Shown: piece by piece, positions 1-12,985 of the stretch
Position numbering within the stretch: position 1 is the stretch's first letter
Layout of the letters: each line of letters starts with the position of its first letter
Source of the DNA: Afipia birgiae 34632
Lineage (GTDB): Bacteria; Pseudomonadota; Alphaproteobacteria; Rhizobiales; Xanthobacteraceae
Length of the DNA stretch: 64,000 nucleotides
Direction of reading: 5' to 3'
Assembly: GCF_000308295.2 (NCBI RefSeq)
Contig: NZ_HG326653.1
Coordinates: 703,212-767,211 of the forward strand
Position numbers and translations under genes: made by a program
The notes under the pieces: generated by a model
Databases searched by the model: none
Told to the model about the DNA's origin: nothing
What the model saw: only the letters and a program-made list of their open reading frames with translations

Positions 1-38
1 AATCTGCACGCATAGGGCACGAACGGAGTAAGGGGCTG

Positions 39-848
39 ATGCAAGGACTCATGCAAGGCAAGCGCGGGCTCATCATGGGCGTCGCCAACGATCATTCGAT
101 CGCATGGGGTATCGCGAAAACGCTTCACGCCCAGGGCGCAGAACTTGCCTTCACCTATCAGGGCGATGCGCTGGGAAAACGCGTCAAGCCGCTGGCGGAA
201 TCGCTGAACGCCCCGCTGATTCTCCCGTGCGACGTCGAGGACATCGCCAGCGTCGATGCAACCTTCGCGGCGATGAAAGAGAAGTGGGGCTCGATCGATT
301 TCCTGGTCCATGCCATCGGCTTCTCCGACAAGAACGAGCTCAAGGGCCGCTATGCCGACACCACCCGCGCGAATTTCTCGCGCACCATGGTGATCTCGTG
401 TTTCTCGTTTACCGAAGTCGCCAGGCGCGCGTCGGAGATGATGCCGAACGGCGGATCGATTGTGACGCTCACCTTCGGCGGCTCGACCCGCGTCATGCCG
501 AACTACAACGTGATGGGTGTGGCCAAGGCGGCGCTCGAGGCTTCGACGCGCTATCTCGCGGCGGATTTCGGCCGCGCCGGAATTCGTGTGAATGCCATCT
601 CCGCAGGTCCGGTACGCACGCTCGCCGGATCGGGCATCGGCGATTCGCGCGCGATGTTTGCCTTCCAGCAGAAGCATTCGCCGCTGGGCCGGGGCGTCAC
701 GCTCGACGAGCTCGGCGGCACCGCTCTCTATCTGCTGTCGGACCTGTCCGGCGGTGTGACCGGCGAAATCCACTTCGTCGATTCCGGTTACAACATCATC
801 TCGATGCCGCATCCGGATGCGCTGAAGGCCGAAGACAAGGCTGACTAG
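39..848 (+). CDS. fabI: Enoyl-[acyl-carrier-protein] reductase [NADH] FabI
   Basis: Reduces the trans-2-enoyl-ACP double bond in the last step of each type II fatty-acid elongation cycle; cytosolic. The 269-residue length is normal. The FabI-type nucleotide-binding loop GVANDHSIAWG is at residues 14-24, and the SDR pair Tyr156 and Lys163 lies in YNVMGVAK. These match E. coli FabI numbering. Position 146, a second conserved tyrosine in E. coli FabI, is Phe here. The ATG at 39 follows a strong ribosome site (GGAGTAAGGGG, 25-35); an in-frame ATG at 51 is the alternative start. A stop codon at 13-15, in frame with base 1, could end an upstream gene, and alphaproteobacterial fabI often follows fabA-fabB, but too little is visible to say. 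It converges on the GST gene. Confidence 0.95.
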   Translation: MQGLMQGKRGLIMGVANDHSIAWGIAKTLHAQGAELAFTYQGDALGKRVKPLAESLNAPLILPCDVEDIASVDATFAAMKEKWGSIDFLVHAIGFSDKNELKGRYADTTRANFSRTMVISCFSFTEVARRASEMMPNGGSIVTLTFGGSTRVMPNYNVMGVAKAALEASTRYLAADFGRAGIRVNAISAGPVRTLAGSGIGDSRAMFAFQQKHSPLGRGVTLDELGGTALYLLSDLSGGVTGEIHFVDSGYNIISMPHPDALKAEDKAD

Positions 849-879
849 TCCGAGCCCGCCCGGTTCACGCGTCGGGTTC

Positions 880-1476
880 TTATCCCGCCGCGATCACCGT
901 GGCGCGCTGAAACGCGGGCCGCGCCGAGCAGGCGTCGATGTAGCGGTCGAATGACGGCCGCGACGGCACCATCTTGAACAGCCTGATCGCGAAATTCAGT
1001 CCTGAACCGATCATGATGTCGGCGGCAGAGAACGTATCGCCCAGCAGGAACGGACCCTTTTCCAGTGCGGCGTCGAGAACATCGAACACCTGCGTCGCGC
1101 TGCCCCAGGCTGCGGTCGATGTCGGCACGTCGATCTTGGTGAAGATCTGGATGATCGCCGGCTCGATGCAGCCCGGCGAGAAAAACAGCCATTGCAGATA
1201 TTTTCCGCGGCGCGGATCGCCGATGGGCGGCGCCAGCTTCGCTTCGGGGTATCGATCCGCAACATAGGCGCAGATCGCGGAGGCTTCCGCGATGGACACA
1301 TCTCCGTCCTTCAGCGCGGGCACTTTGCCCATCGGGTTGACCGCCAGAAATTCCGGAGTCTTCTGCGCGCCGGTCGAGATGTCCGTCAGCACCCGCTCGT
1401 AGGGCTGGCCGGTTTCTTCCATCAGCCAGAGGCCGGAGAAGGAGCGTGAGCGCGGCGACCAGTAAAGCTTCATCAT
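880..1476 (-). CDS. Glutathione S-transferase family protein
   Basis: A 198-residue cytosolic protein with the two-domain GST layout: a thioredoxin-like glutathione-binding domain at about residues 1-80, then an all-helical domain at about 90-198. The N-terminus MKLYWSPRSRSFSGLW, the cis-Pro segment NPMGKVPAL and the EASAICAYVADRYP segment, which binds the gamma-glutamyl part of glutathione, are typical. The catalytic Ser or Cys should be one of the serines near residues 7-12. The start has two adjacent ATGs (1476, 1473) behind a clear AGGAGG-type site at 1483-1488. Substrate cannot be predicted. Neighbouring katG and sodA make a detoxification role plausible, but the gene looks like its own unit. 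Confidence 0.9.
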   Translation of the reverse strand: MMKLYWSPRSRSFSGLWLMEETGQPYERVLTDISTGAQKTPEFLAVNPMGKVPALKDGDVSIAEASAICAYVADRYPEAKLAPPIGDPRRGKYLQWLFFSPGCIEPAIIQIFTKIDVPTSTAAWGSATQVFDVLDAALEKGPFLLGDTFSAADIMIGSGLNFAIRLFKMVPSRPSFDRYIDACSARPAFQRATVIAAG

Positions 1477-1540
1477 TCTCAGTCCTCCCTGATCTTTTGC
1501 TTATTCGTATCAAGATTGTCTCTCGGCGACGATTGAAATG

Positions 1541-1572
1541 AAAAGCCCCCGCGAGGCGATCGCGGGGGCTTT
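1541..1572 (-). terminator. Rho-independent terminator of katG
   Basis: A perfect 13-bp stem (1542-1554 with 1560-1572) with a 5-nt loop sits 28 nt past the katG stop. On the minus strand the stem is followed by TTTT and a T-rich run. Confidence 0.85.
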
Positions 1573-1599
1573 GGTCGTCTTGCCGTCAAGCGGGATGGA

Positions 1600-4163
<2,564 letters not shown>

Positions 4164-4166
4164 GAA

Positions 4167-4194
4167 AAAAGGGCGGCTGAGAAGCCGCCCTTTT
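4167..4194 (-). terminator. Rho-independent terminator of sodA
   Basis: A perfect 12-bp stem (4167-4178 with 4183-4194) and GAGA loop, about 25 nt after the sodA stop. On the minus strand the downstream arm ends in a short T run. Confidence 0.85.
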
Positions 4195-4219
4195 GGTTGA
4201 AATTGACTTGTTTCGAGAT

Positions 4220-4978
4220 TTACACGCCGAGCGTGCCGGCCTTCGCAGCGGCATAACGCTCGCTGATTTTTGCCCAGTTCACCGTGTTCCACCACGCCTT
4301 GAGATAATCGGGCCGGCGGTTCTGATAGTTCAGGTAATAAGCGTGTTCCCAGACGTCGTTGCCCATCAGCACGCGCTTGCCGTCCATGATCGGTGAGTCC
4401 TGATTGGGACGGGTCTCGATCGAAAGCTTGCCGTCCTTCGAGACGATGACGAACACCCAGCCTGAACCGAACTGGCGCCCGCCGGCGGCGTTGAAGTCGG
4501 TCTGGAATTTTTCCAGGCCGCCAAGATCCTTGTCGATCGCAGCAAGCACGTCGCCTTCCGGCTTGCCGCCGTCCGGGCCCATGATGCTCCAGAACATGGT
4601 GTGGTTGGCGTGGCCGCCGAGATTGTTGCGCACCGTGAACTTGATGGAGTCATCGAGCGCGTTGATGTTGCCGAGGATGTTCTCGATCGGCATCGTGCCG
4701 AGTTGCGGATTGGTCTTGGCGACGGTGTTCATATTAGCGACATAAGCAGCGTGATGCCTGTCATGGTGGATTTCCATGGTCTTGGCATCGATATGCGGCT
4801 CAAGCGCGTTGGCAGCGTAAGTAAGGGGCGGCAGCGTGAACGGGCCAGTGGCAGGTGCGGCAGCCGGCGCTGCGGCGGGAGCCGGGGCAGCCTGCGCATA
4901 CACGATGCGAGGCGCAGCCGCAGAGACGGCGACCCCGGCGGCTGCAGTCATGAGATGGCGTCGGGATATCGATGACAT
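4220..4978 (-). CDS. sodA: Tat-exported superoxide dismutase, Mn-type
   Basis: Converts superoxide to hydrogen peroxide and oxygen. The ATG at 4978, behind a GGGAG site, gives 252 residues that open with a twin-arginine signal (SRRHLM, then a hydrophobic Ala/Val stretch and AYA-like cleavage near IVYAQA), so the mature enzyme should act in the periplasm. An Ala/Pro-rich linker precedes the Fe/Mn-SOD domain. Metal ligands are the His in EIHHDRHH, the His in GGHANHTMFW, and the Asp and His in NDVWEHAYY. The NQDSP segment carries the Gln found at that position in Mn enzymes, whereas Fe enzymes have Gln in the NHTxxW segment instead. A Mn-dependent or cambialistic enzyme is therefore likely. The frame is open to 5080, but that extension lacks SOD character. 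Confidence 0.93.
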   Translation of the reverse strand: MSSISRRHLMTAAAGVAVSAAAPRIVYAQAAPAPAAAPAAAPATGPFTLPPLTYAANALEPHIDAKTMEIHHDRHHAAYVANMNTVAKTNPQLGTMPIENILGNINALDDSIKFTVRNNLGGHANHTMFWSIMGPDGGKPEGDVLAAIDKDLGGLEKFQTDFNAAGGRQFGSGWVFVIVSKDGKLSIETRPNQDSPIMDGKRVLMGNDVWEHAYYLNYQNRRPDYLKAWWNTVNWAKISERYAAAKAGTLGV

Positions 4979-5085
4979 GGAATACTCCCTGGTGTGGCAG
5001 CGTGGTGCGATCCGGTGCAAATGCAGCCGAGCCATCACAAGGCTACGCTGCGGGCACAAATCGAGTTTCGCATGAGGCAAACAAA

Positions 5086-5110
5086 AGGGGGCGGCAAAAT
5101 GCCGCCCCCT
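5086..5110 (-). terminator. Rho-independent terminator of pnp
   Basis: An 11-bp GC-rich stem (5086-5096 with 5100-5110) with a 3-nt loop, 28 nt past the pnp stop, followed on the minus strand by TTTGTTTG. Confidence 0.85.
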
Positions 5111-5138
5111 GGGGTCGTCACACGAGGTTGTGAAACAA

Positions 5139-7283
<2,145 letters not shown>

Positions 7284-7333
7284 TGTCTTGGTCTTTCATG
7301 GGTTCACGAAAGAACGGACGCCTGAAACGCAAA

Positions 7334-7406
7334 AACCATGCGCAAGATTGCCGGACGCTGATCGTGCGCAAATGCGGCGTCAGCGTCCGGCGATCCTGCC
7401 ATGGTT
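7334..7406 (-). promoter_or_regulatory. Long hairpin in the pnp 5' leader
   Basis: Between rpsO and pnp, 51 nt before the pnp start, the two arms pair as 7 bp (7334-7340 with 7400-7406), then about 7 bp including one G-U pair, then 11 bp (7351-7361 with 7380-7390), with an 18-nt loop. A stem of this length is a natural RNase III substrate. Position and shape resemble the E. coli pnp autoregulatory leader. Confidence 0.7.
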
Positions 7407-7562
7407 CTTGAATTTCGAATGGCGTCCATCCTTTCGATGGTACGGGCATGTTACCCGTTATCGCCCAGCTGCCGGATTGCTGCTGGACACGCCGCGCGGA
7501 CATTTCATCAGGTCCGCGCGTTGGAAGCGTGACGCCTTGGGAAAACTCCCACGCCACGCAAA

Positions 7563-7585
7563 ACGCGCGCAAGGATTGCGCGCGT
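7563..7585 (-). terminator. Probable rpsO terminator
   Basis: A 10-bp stem (7563-7572 with 7576-7585) with a 3-nt loop directly after the rpsO stop, followed on the minus strand by only a short TTTT. Partial read-through into pnp is likely, as at the E. coli rpsO-pnp junction. Confidence 0.7.
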
Positions 7586-7592
7586 GGATTTC

Positions 7593-7862
7593 TTAGCGGC
7601 GAATGTTGTGCTTCTCGAGAAGCGACTTGTAGCGCGCCTCGTCCTTCCGCTTCACGTAGTCGAGAAGCGAACGGCGCGTGGACACCAGCTTCAACAGGCC
7701 GCGGCGGGAATGGTTATCCTTGCCGTGGGTCTTGAAGTGCTCGGTGAGGTTGGCGATGCGTTCCGACAGGATCGCGACCTGAACCTCAGGCGAACCGGTG
7801 TCACCGGTCTTGGTTGCATTCTTCTTGATGACTTCCGCTTTGCGTTCTGCGGCAATCGACAT
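7593..7862 (-). CDS. rpsO: 30S ribosomal protein S15
   Basis: Primary 16S rRNA-binding protein of the small-subunit platform. The ATG at 7862 gives 89 residues, the usual S15 length, beginning [20 protein letters not shown] two codons upstream is also in frame but is unlikely. [27 protein letters not shown] and RRSLLDYVK are hallmark S15 segments. The start lies 2 nt after the truB stop, so translation is probably coupled; no strong ribosome site is visible. Confidence 0.98.
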   Translation of the reverse strand: MSIAAERKAEVIKKNATKTGDTGSPEVQVAILSERIANLTEHFKTHGKDNHSRRGLLKLVSTRRSLLDYVKRKDEARYKSLLEKHNIRR

Positions 7863-7864
7863 CG

Positions 7865-8983
7865 TCAAACACTTTCATTGTTGCGAGCCGGGCTGGCAGT
7901 CAGTCCGGTCAGGTTGAACACGCGCTTGGGGATGAGTTCGCCATTGCCAAGTTCGGCGAGGGCCAGAAGGCGGCCTCCGACGGTGACATAGACTGTGCCG
8001 TTTGAAATTGGCGCATCCCGTCCGCGCAATAAAACCGCCTGGCCCCTGTGGAGCCTTGCGGCATCCGCCCGTGTGACGGCCAGTGCCGGGATGTCGTCCA
8101 GCGCGGTCTCAACGGGCAAAAGCGCGTCGGCGAGGCTGCCCTCGCCAGACGCGGCTCTATCGCACAAAGCCTCCAGATCTGCCAGCGGAATCATGTCCGC
8201 TTCAGTGAAAGGCCCGCAAATCGTGCGCCGAAGCGCGCAAATATGGCCATATGACCCCAGAATCCGGCCCATATCGCGCGCCAGAGCCCGGACATAGGTG
8301 CCCTTGCCGCATTCTGCCTCGAACACCGATTTGTCGTTATCTATTTGTTCGACAAGGGTTAATTCGTGAATTTCGACCGGGCGGGGGGCCAGCGGCACGA
8401 CTTCCCCGTCGCGGGCGAGGTCATAGGCCCGCTCGCCCTGGATCTTGATTGCCGAGTACTGCGGCGGGGTCTGCTCGATGGTTCCGGTAAATTGCGGCAG
8501 CAGGGCCCGGATCGCCTCCACGGACGGCCGGTCGGGGCTGGTCTGGGTGACCTTGCCCTCGGTGTCGTCAGTATCGCGTTCCTCACCCCAAGCGACCGTG
8601 AAGCGGTAACGCTTGCGGCCGTCCATCACGAAGGGGACGGTCTTGGTGGCTTCGCCCAGTGCAATCGGCAATCCGCCGGAGGCCAGCGGATCGAGGGTAC
8701 CGGCGTGGCCGGCGCGCTTGGCATTGAACAGGCGCTTGAGAACGGCGACGGCGTGAGTCGACGTCATGCCGATGGGCTTGTCGAGACAAACCCAGCCGTG
8801 GACGTCGCGGCGATCGCGCTTTTGCTGACCGCCCTGCTGACGCTGTTGCTTGCCGCCTTGCTGTTGGCGCGGATCATTATGCCGCGCGCCGCTCGCTGCG
8901 GTATCGGAAGATTTATTTTCAGCAGGCGCGTTCGAATCGGTTGTTTGCGGTTCGATCACGCGGTCTGGGCTAGTCACATTCAT
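7865..8983 (-). CDS. truB: tRNA pseudouridine(55) synthase TruB
   Basis: Makes pseudouridine at U55 in the T loop of tRNAs. The catalytic Asp98 is in [12 protein letters not shown], and the following RYRFTVAWG and [14 protein letters not shown] motifs are typical of TruB. At 372 residues it is longer than the roughly 300 of most TruB proteins, because of a 60-residue N-terminal extension that is Gln/Arg/Gly-rich and of low complexity, probably disordered and RNA-contacting. The start codon overlaps the rbfA stop by one base, so the two are translationally coupled. A C-terminal PUA-like segment is present. Confidence 0.97.
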   Translation of the reverse strand: MNVTSPDRVIEPQTTDSNAPAENKSSDTAASGARHNDPRQQQGGKQQRQQGGQQKRDRRDVHGWVCLDKPIGMTSTHAVAVLKRLFNAKRAGHAGTLDPLASGGLPIALGEATKTVPFVMDGRKRYRFTVAWGEERDTDDTEGKVTQTSPDRPSVEAIRALLPQFTGTIEQTPPQYSAIKIQGERAYDLARDGEVVPLAPRPVEIHELTLVEQIDNDKSVFEAECGKGTYVRALARDMGRILGSYGHICALRRTICGPFTEADMIPLADLEALCDRAASGEGSLADALLPVETALDDIPALAVTRADAARLHRGQAVLLRGRDAPISNGTVYVTVGGRLLALAELGNGELIPKRVFNLTGLTASPARNNESV

Positions 8984-9408
8984 CAGTCTTGGTCCGAATC
9001 TGTCTTGAGGTCTCTTTGAACCGCAGGTGTTCTCAGTAATTTCTCGATCCGTTCTGCTTCATCGAATCGTTCGTCAACGCGGAAGCGAAGATCAGGCGCA
9101 AATTTTAAGTTAACGCGATGCGCAACTTCACCGCGCAGAAACTTCTTGTTGCGATCGAGCGCTGCAACGACCTCGGCGAGACCGCGTCCGCCGAGCGGCA
9201 TCACGTAGATGGTGGCGAGCTTGAGGTCCGGCGACATCCGCACTTCGGGCACAGTGATGATGTGGCCTTCGAGCGCCGGATCGTGCACGCCGCCCTGAGC
9301 AAGAATGTCCGCAACGGCGTGGCGGATGATTTCGCCAACGCGCAACTGTCGCTGCGAGGCGCCGGTCGTACCGCCGCGAGGGTCGCTGTCCTTTTTGCGT
9401 GTGGCCAT
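8983..9408 (-). CDS. rbfA: 30S ribosome-binding factor RbfA
   Basis: Assembly factor needed for late 16S rRNA maturation and cold adaptation. The 141-residue protein shows the single KH-like fold: [20 protein letters not shown] at the N-terminus, [18 protein letters not shown] in the middle, and [18 protein letters not shown] near the C-terminus. It lies between infB and truB, its standard place, and overlaps truB by one base. A palindromic repeat separates it from infB. Confidence 0.97.
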   Translation of the reverse strand: MATRKKDSDPRGGTTGASQRQLRVGEIIRHAVADILAQGGVHDPALEGHIITVPEVRMSPDLKLATIYVMPLGGRGLAEVVAALDRNKKFLRGEVAHRVNLKFAPDLRFRVDERFDEAERIEKLLRTPAVQRDLKTDSDQD

Positions 9409-9433
9409 GATGATCCCTGCCGAAAATCAAACC

Positions 9434-9522
9434 GTCATGCCCGCGCGTATCGCGGGCATGCATGTCGTTCCTGATGTTGCTGGCAAGACGTGGATGGCCG
9501 GAGAAAATCCGGTCATGCCGCC
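9434..9522. repeat. REP-like palindromic element
   Basis: Intergenic between infB and rbfA. A perfect 10-bp stem (9436-9445 with 9451-9460) is followed by a second shorter palindrome (about 9494-9515). Its CGTCATGCCCGCG-type arms resemble the palindrome at 26888-26919 and the REP-like elements common in Bradyrhizobium and Rhodopseudomonas. Confidence 0.65.
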
Positions 9523-9533
9523 TTAGCTTTCTT

Positions 9534-9580
9534 AAAAATCCAGTGCGCCTGTAAGATTTGGACTTACAAGGAGCGCTGGA
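9534..9580 (-). terminator. infB terminator overlapping the stop codon
   Basis: On the minus strand the end of infB forms an imperfect stem of about 17 bp (9563-9580 with 9539-9555, loop ATTTGGA in plus-strand terms) followed by TTTTT at 9534-9538. The infB stop codon (9564-9566) is inside the stem. Confidence 0.7.
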
Positions 9581-12176
9581 TGGTCTCTACGCGGTAACAC
9601 TCGATAACGTCGCCGACGCGCATGTCCTGATAGCTTTCGAATGCCATGCCGCATTCCTGGCCGGACTGCACTTCCTTCACTTCGTCCTTGAAGCGCTTCA
9701 GTGTCGACAGCTTGCCTTCGTGGACGACGACGTTGTCGCGGATCAGGCGCACGTTCGCGCCGCGTTCCACAGTGCCGTCGGTCACGCGGCAGCCCGCGAT
9801 CTTGCCGACCTTCGAGATGTTGAACACTTCGAGAATCTGGGCGTTGCCAAGCATGGTTTCGCGCAGCGTCGGCGCGAGCAGGCCGGACATCGCCTTTTTC
9901 ACGTCATCCACGAGATCGTAGATGATGTTGTAGTAGCGGATTTCGATGCCGTTGCGCTTGGCGAGAGCGGCCGCTTCCTTGTTGGCGCGGACGCTGAAGC
10001 CGATGATCGCGGCGTTGAAGCCCTCCGCCAGCGTCACGTCGGATTCCGAGATGCCGCCGACGCCTGCATGAAGAATGCGGGCTGCGACTTCGTCGGTGCC
10101 GAGCTTTTCGAGCGAGCCGAGAATTGCTTCCAGCGAGCCCTGCACGTCGGCCTTGATGACCAGCGGGAAGTCCTTGCGGCCCGTGGTCTTGAGCTGCGAC
10201 ATCATCTGTTCAAGCGAACCGCGCATGCCGGCATTGCTGGCGGCGGATTTCTCGCGCTTCTGATGGGCGCGATAGCTCGTGACTTCGCGGGCGCGGGCTT
10301 CGTTCTCGACCACGGCGAGGCGATCACCGGCTTCCGGCGGGCCGTTGAATCCGAGCACCTCGACCGGAACCGACGGGCCTGCTTCCTGCACGGTCTCGCC
10401 CTGATCGTTGATCAGCGCGCGGACGCGGCCCATTTCAGCGCCGGCCACGATAATGTCGCCGACCTTGAGCGTGCCGCGCTGAACCAGCACGGTGGCCACG
10501 GGGCCGCGGCCGCGATCGAGCTTGGCTTCGATCACGGTGCCTTCGGCCGGCCGGTCCGGATTGGTCTTCAGGTCGAGCAGATCGGCCTGCAGCGCAATCA
10601 TTTCCAGCAGCTTGTCGAGGTTGGTCTTGTTCTTTGCGGACACCTCGACGTCGACGACGTCGCCGCCGAAGGATTCGACCTGGACTTCGTACTGCAGCAG
10701 TTCGGTGCGCACGCGCTCGGCCTTGGCTTCCGGCTTGTCGATCTTGTTGATCGCCACGATCATCGGAACCTTCGCCGCCTTGGCGTGATTGATCGCCTCG
10801 ATCGTCTGGGGCATGACGCCGTCGTCGGCAGCCACGACCAGGATGACGATGTCGGTGACCTTGGCGCCGCGGGCGCGCATCGCGGTAAACGCGGCGTGGC
10901 CCGGCGTGTCGATGAAGGTGATCTTCTTGCCGCTTTCCGGCGAGGTGACCTGATAGGCGCCGATATGCTGGGTAATGCCGCCGGCTTCGCCGCTGACGAC
11001 ATTGGCGTGACGCAGCGCGTCCAGCAACGAGGTCTTGCCGTGATCGACGTGACCCATAACGGTCACGACCGGCGGACGCGGCGTCGTATCGGACGCATGA
11101 TCGTCGGCAACGTCGAACAGGCCTTCTTCCACGTCTGACGCGGCGACGCGCTTGACGGTATGGCCCATTTCCTCGGCGATGAGTTGCGCGGTATCGGCAT
11201 CGATCACGTCGGTGATCTTGTGCATCGCGCCCTGCTTCATCAGCAGGCGGATGACGTCCACCGCGCGTTCGGTCATGCGGTTGGCGAGTTCCTGAATCGT
11301 GATCGCTTCAGGGATCGTCACTTCGCGGATCAGCTTTTCCTTCGGCTCGTTGGACGCATGGCCCTTGAGGCGCTGGGTGCGGCGGCGGAACGAGGCGATC
11401 GAACGCTCGCGCACGTCGTCGGCATTGAGCGCGGTGGAAAGGGTCAAGCGGCCGCGCTGCTTCGCGGGCGCGGGCTTTGCGGTTGGCTTCGGCGCGATGA
11501 CCGGGCGAGCCGGGCCGCCGCCGGGGCGGCGCACCAAGCGCGGCGCTTCATCATCATCGGATCCGTCGGCAGCGACAGCAGCCGGGCGGGCCGGAGGCGT
11601 TGCAGCCGTACGTGCCGTGGTGGCAGGCGCAGCCGCCTTTGCCGCGGCCTCGGTGCTACGCTTGGTGGCTTCACGCTCGGCGCGTGCCTTGGCTTCTTCC
11701 TCGGCGCGGTGGCGTTCTTCCTCGGCCTTCTTGCGGGCTTCGGCGGCTTCACGCTCCTGCTGTTCCTTGAATTCCTTGGTGTTGCGGCGCGCGGCTTCGG
11801 CTTCCGCGGCGCGGCGCTCTTCCTCTTCGCGAACGCGCGCATCGGCGAGTGCGCTGGCACGGGCGCTCTGCTCGTCTTCGGTCAGGGTTTGCAGGACGAC
11901 GCCCGACTTGCGGGCGGGCGGGCGTACAGGCTCCGGCGCGCGCGGCGCAACCTTCGCAGGTGCTGCGACAGGCGCGGGTGCTGCAGGCACCGCTTCGGGC
12001 GCAGGTGCGGGATCGCCGGCCAGACGGCGCTTGGTTTTCTTTTCGACCACCACCTGCTTGGTGCGGCCGTGACTGAAACTCTGGCGCACGACGCCGGTCT
12101 CTGTACGCGGCTTGAGCGACAGAGTTTTCGAACCGACGCTCAGCGTCTTATCGCCAGGATTTTTCGTATCAGCCAT
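9564..12176 (-). CDS. infB: Translation initiation factor IF-2
   Basis: GTPase that delivers initiator fMet-tRNA to the 30S subunit and promotes subunit joining. At 870 residues it is a long-form IF-2. It has a short conserved N-terminal IF2-associated segment (residues 1-50), an Ala/Pro region, a highly charged Glu/Arg/Ala helix (about 100-180), the IF2_N module near 285-340, and the G domain with GHVDHGKTS (375-383), DTPGH and NKID. Beta-barrel and C-terminal tRNA-binding domains follow. It lies downstream of nusA and ylxR in the usual nusA-infB order. Its terminator stem begins within the coding sequence. Confidence 0.98.
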   Translation of the reverse strand: MADTKNPGDKTLSVGSKTLSLKPRTETGVVRQSFSHGRTKQVVVEKKTKRRLAGDPAPAPEAVPAAPAPVAAPAKVAPRAPEPVRPPARKSGVVLQTLTEDEQSARASALADARVREEEERRAAEAEAARRNTKEFKEQQEREAAEARKKAEEERHRAEEEAKARAEREATKRSTEAAAKAAAPATTARTAATPPARPAAVAADGSDDDEAPRLVRRPGGGPARPVIAPKPTAKPAPAKQRGRLTLSTALNADDVRERSIASFRRRTQRLKGHASNEPKEKLIREVTIPEAITIQELANRMTERAVDVIRLLMKQGAMHKITDVIDADTAQLIAEEMGHTVKRVAASDVEEGLFDVADDHASDTTPRPPVVTVMGHVDHGKTSLLDALRHANVVSGEAGGITQHIGAYQVTSPESGKKITFIDTPGHAAFTAMRARGAKVTDIVILVVAADDGVMPQTIEAINHAKAAKVPMIVAINKIDKPEAKAERVRTELLQYEVQVESFGGDVVDVEVSAKNKTNLDKLLEMIALQADLLDLKTNPDRPAEGTVIEAKLDRGRGPVATVLVQRGTLKVGDIIVAGAEMGRVRALINDQGETVQEAGPSVPVEVLGFNGPPEAGDRLAVVENEARAREVTSYRAHQKREKSAASNAGMRGSLEQMMSQLKTTGRKDFPLVIKADVQGSLEAILGSLEKLGTDEVAARILHAGVGGISESDVTLAEGFNAAIIGFSVRANKEAAALAKRNGIEIRYYNIIYDLVDDVKKAMSGLLAPTLRETMLGNAQILEVFNISKVGKIAGCRVTDGTVERGANVRLIRDNVVVHEGKLSTLKRFKDEVKEVQSGQECGMAFESYQDMRVGDVIECYRVETIQRSL

Positions 12177-12229
12177 TCAACAGTCCCAATCTCGTTCGTT
12201 GCTCGCATGCCGCGTCTGACGGCAATGCC

Positions 12230-12913
12230 CTAATTGTTCTGGTCGATCCCGCCATCGTGACCGCCACCCGTCCCCCGAAATCGGGTGAGCGTCTGGCAAC
12301 GTGCGAGGAAGGTCTTGCTTGCCGGGCCCGCGAGCAGGGCAGCATGTACCACATTTGCCCGTCCGAGTGCCAAATCCAATTCATCGGTGGTCAGGGCGCT
12401 GATAATGGGAAAATCACCCGATTCCGTGCCGTTTTCCCGCCTCACGGCCGCCAGTTTGGCGTTCAGCTTGCGGATTCCGTCCGGAGCGCCGTCCGTGGCG
12501 TGGATCAGGGCGACCGCCTGCCGCCCCCCGATCGCACCTTCGACCTTGGAAAATCCCGAAATGACCTGACCTGCCTTTGCGGTCATGGCGAGGGCTTCGG
12601 ACACCCCCCGGACCATCATGCGCTCGACGTCGTCGGCCAGGGTTTTCGACACCTGGACGTCACGCTTGAAGCTGCGCGCAAACACGTTGCGCCGGGCGGC
12701 TTCCGCGACGGTGGCATGAGACAGTGACACCCATAGCCCGCGCCCCGGCAGCTTGCGCTTCAGGTCGGGAACGGTTTCGCCGGTGGGAGAGAGGACGAAG
12801 CGGATCAGGTCGTCGATCGGCGCCACTTGCCGCGTGACCGCGCACATCCGCTCGGTCCCGGATTTTGTCCGGGGTCCGTTGTCGAGATCTGCGTGATCAG
12901 CGATGGCAAGCAT
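12230..12913 (-). CDS. ylxR: YlxR family RNA-binding protein (DUF448)
   Basis: A 227-residue protein encoded between nusA and infB, the classic place for ylxR. The N-terminal half carries the DUF448 signature (ERMCAVTRQ, then LPGRGLWV) that forms a basic RNA-binding surface. The C-terminal half (about 105-200) resembles the L7Ae/L30-like module often fused to DUF448 in alphaproteobacteria. In Gram-positives YlxR has been linked to RNase P and to transcription control; its role in proteobacteria is poorly defined. Start at the ATG at 12913. Confidence 0.88.
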   Translation of the reverse strand: MLAIADHADLDNGPRTKSGTERMCAVTRQVAPIDDLIRFVLSPTGETVPDLKRKLPGRGLWVSLSHATVAEAARRNVFARSFKRDVQVSKTLADDVERMMVRGVSEALAMTAKAGQVISGFSKVEGAIGGRQAVALIHATDGAPDGIRKLNAKLAAVRRENGTESGDFPIISALTTDELDLALGRANVVHAALLAGPASKTFLARCQTLTRFRGTGGGHDGGIDQNN

Positions 12914-12985
12914 GCGCGGGTCATTTCCTTCAACTCTTGCGGAGCATGGTGTTGTCCGAAAGTCGCTTCATGGGTTTCGGCCTGC

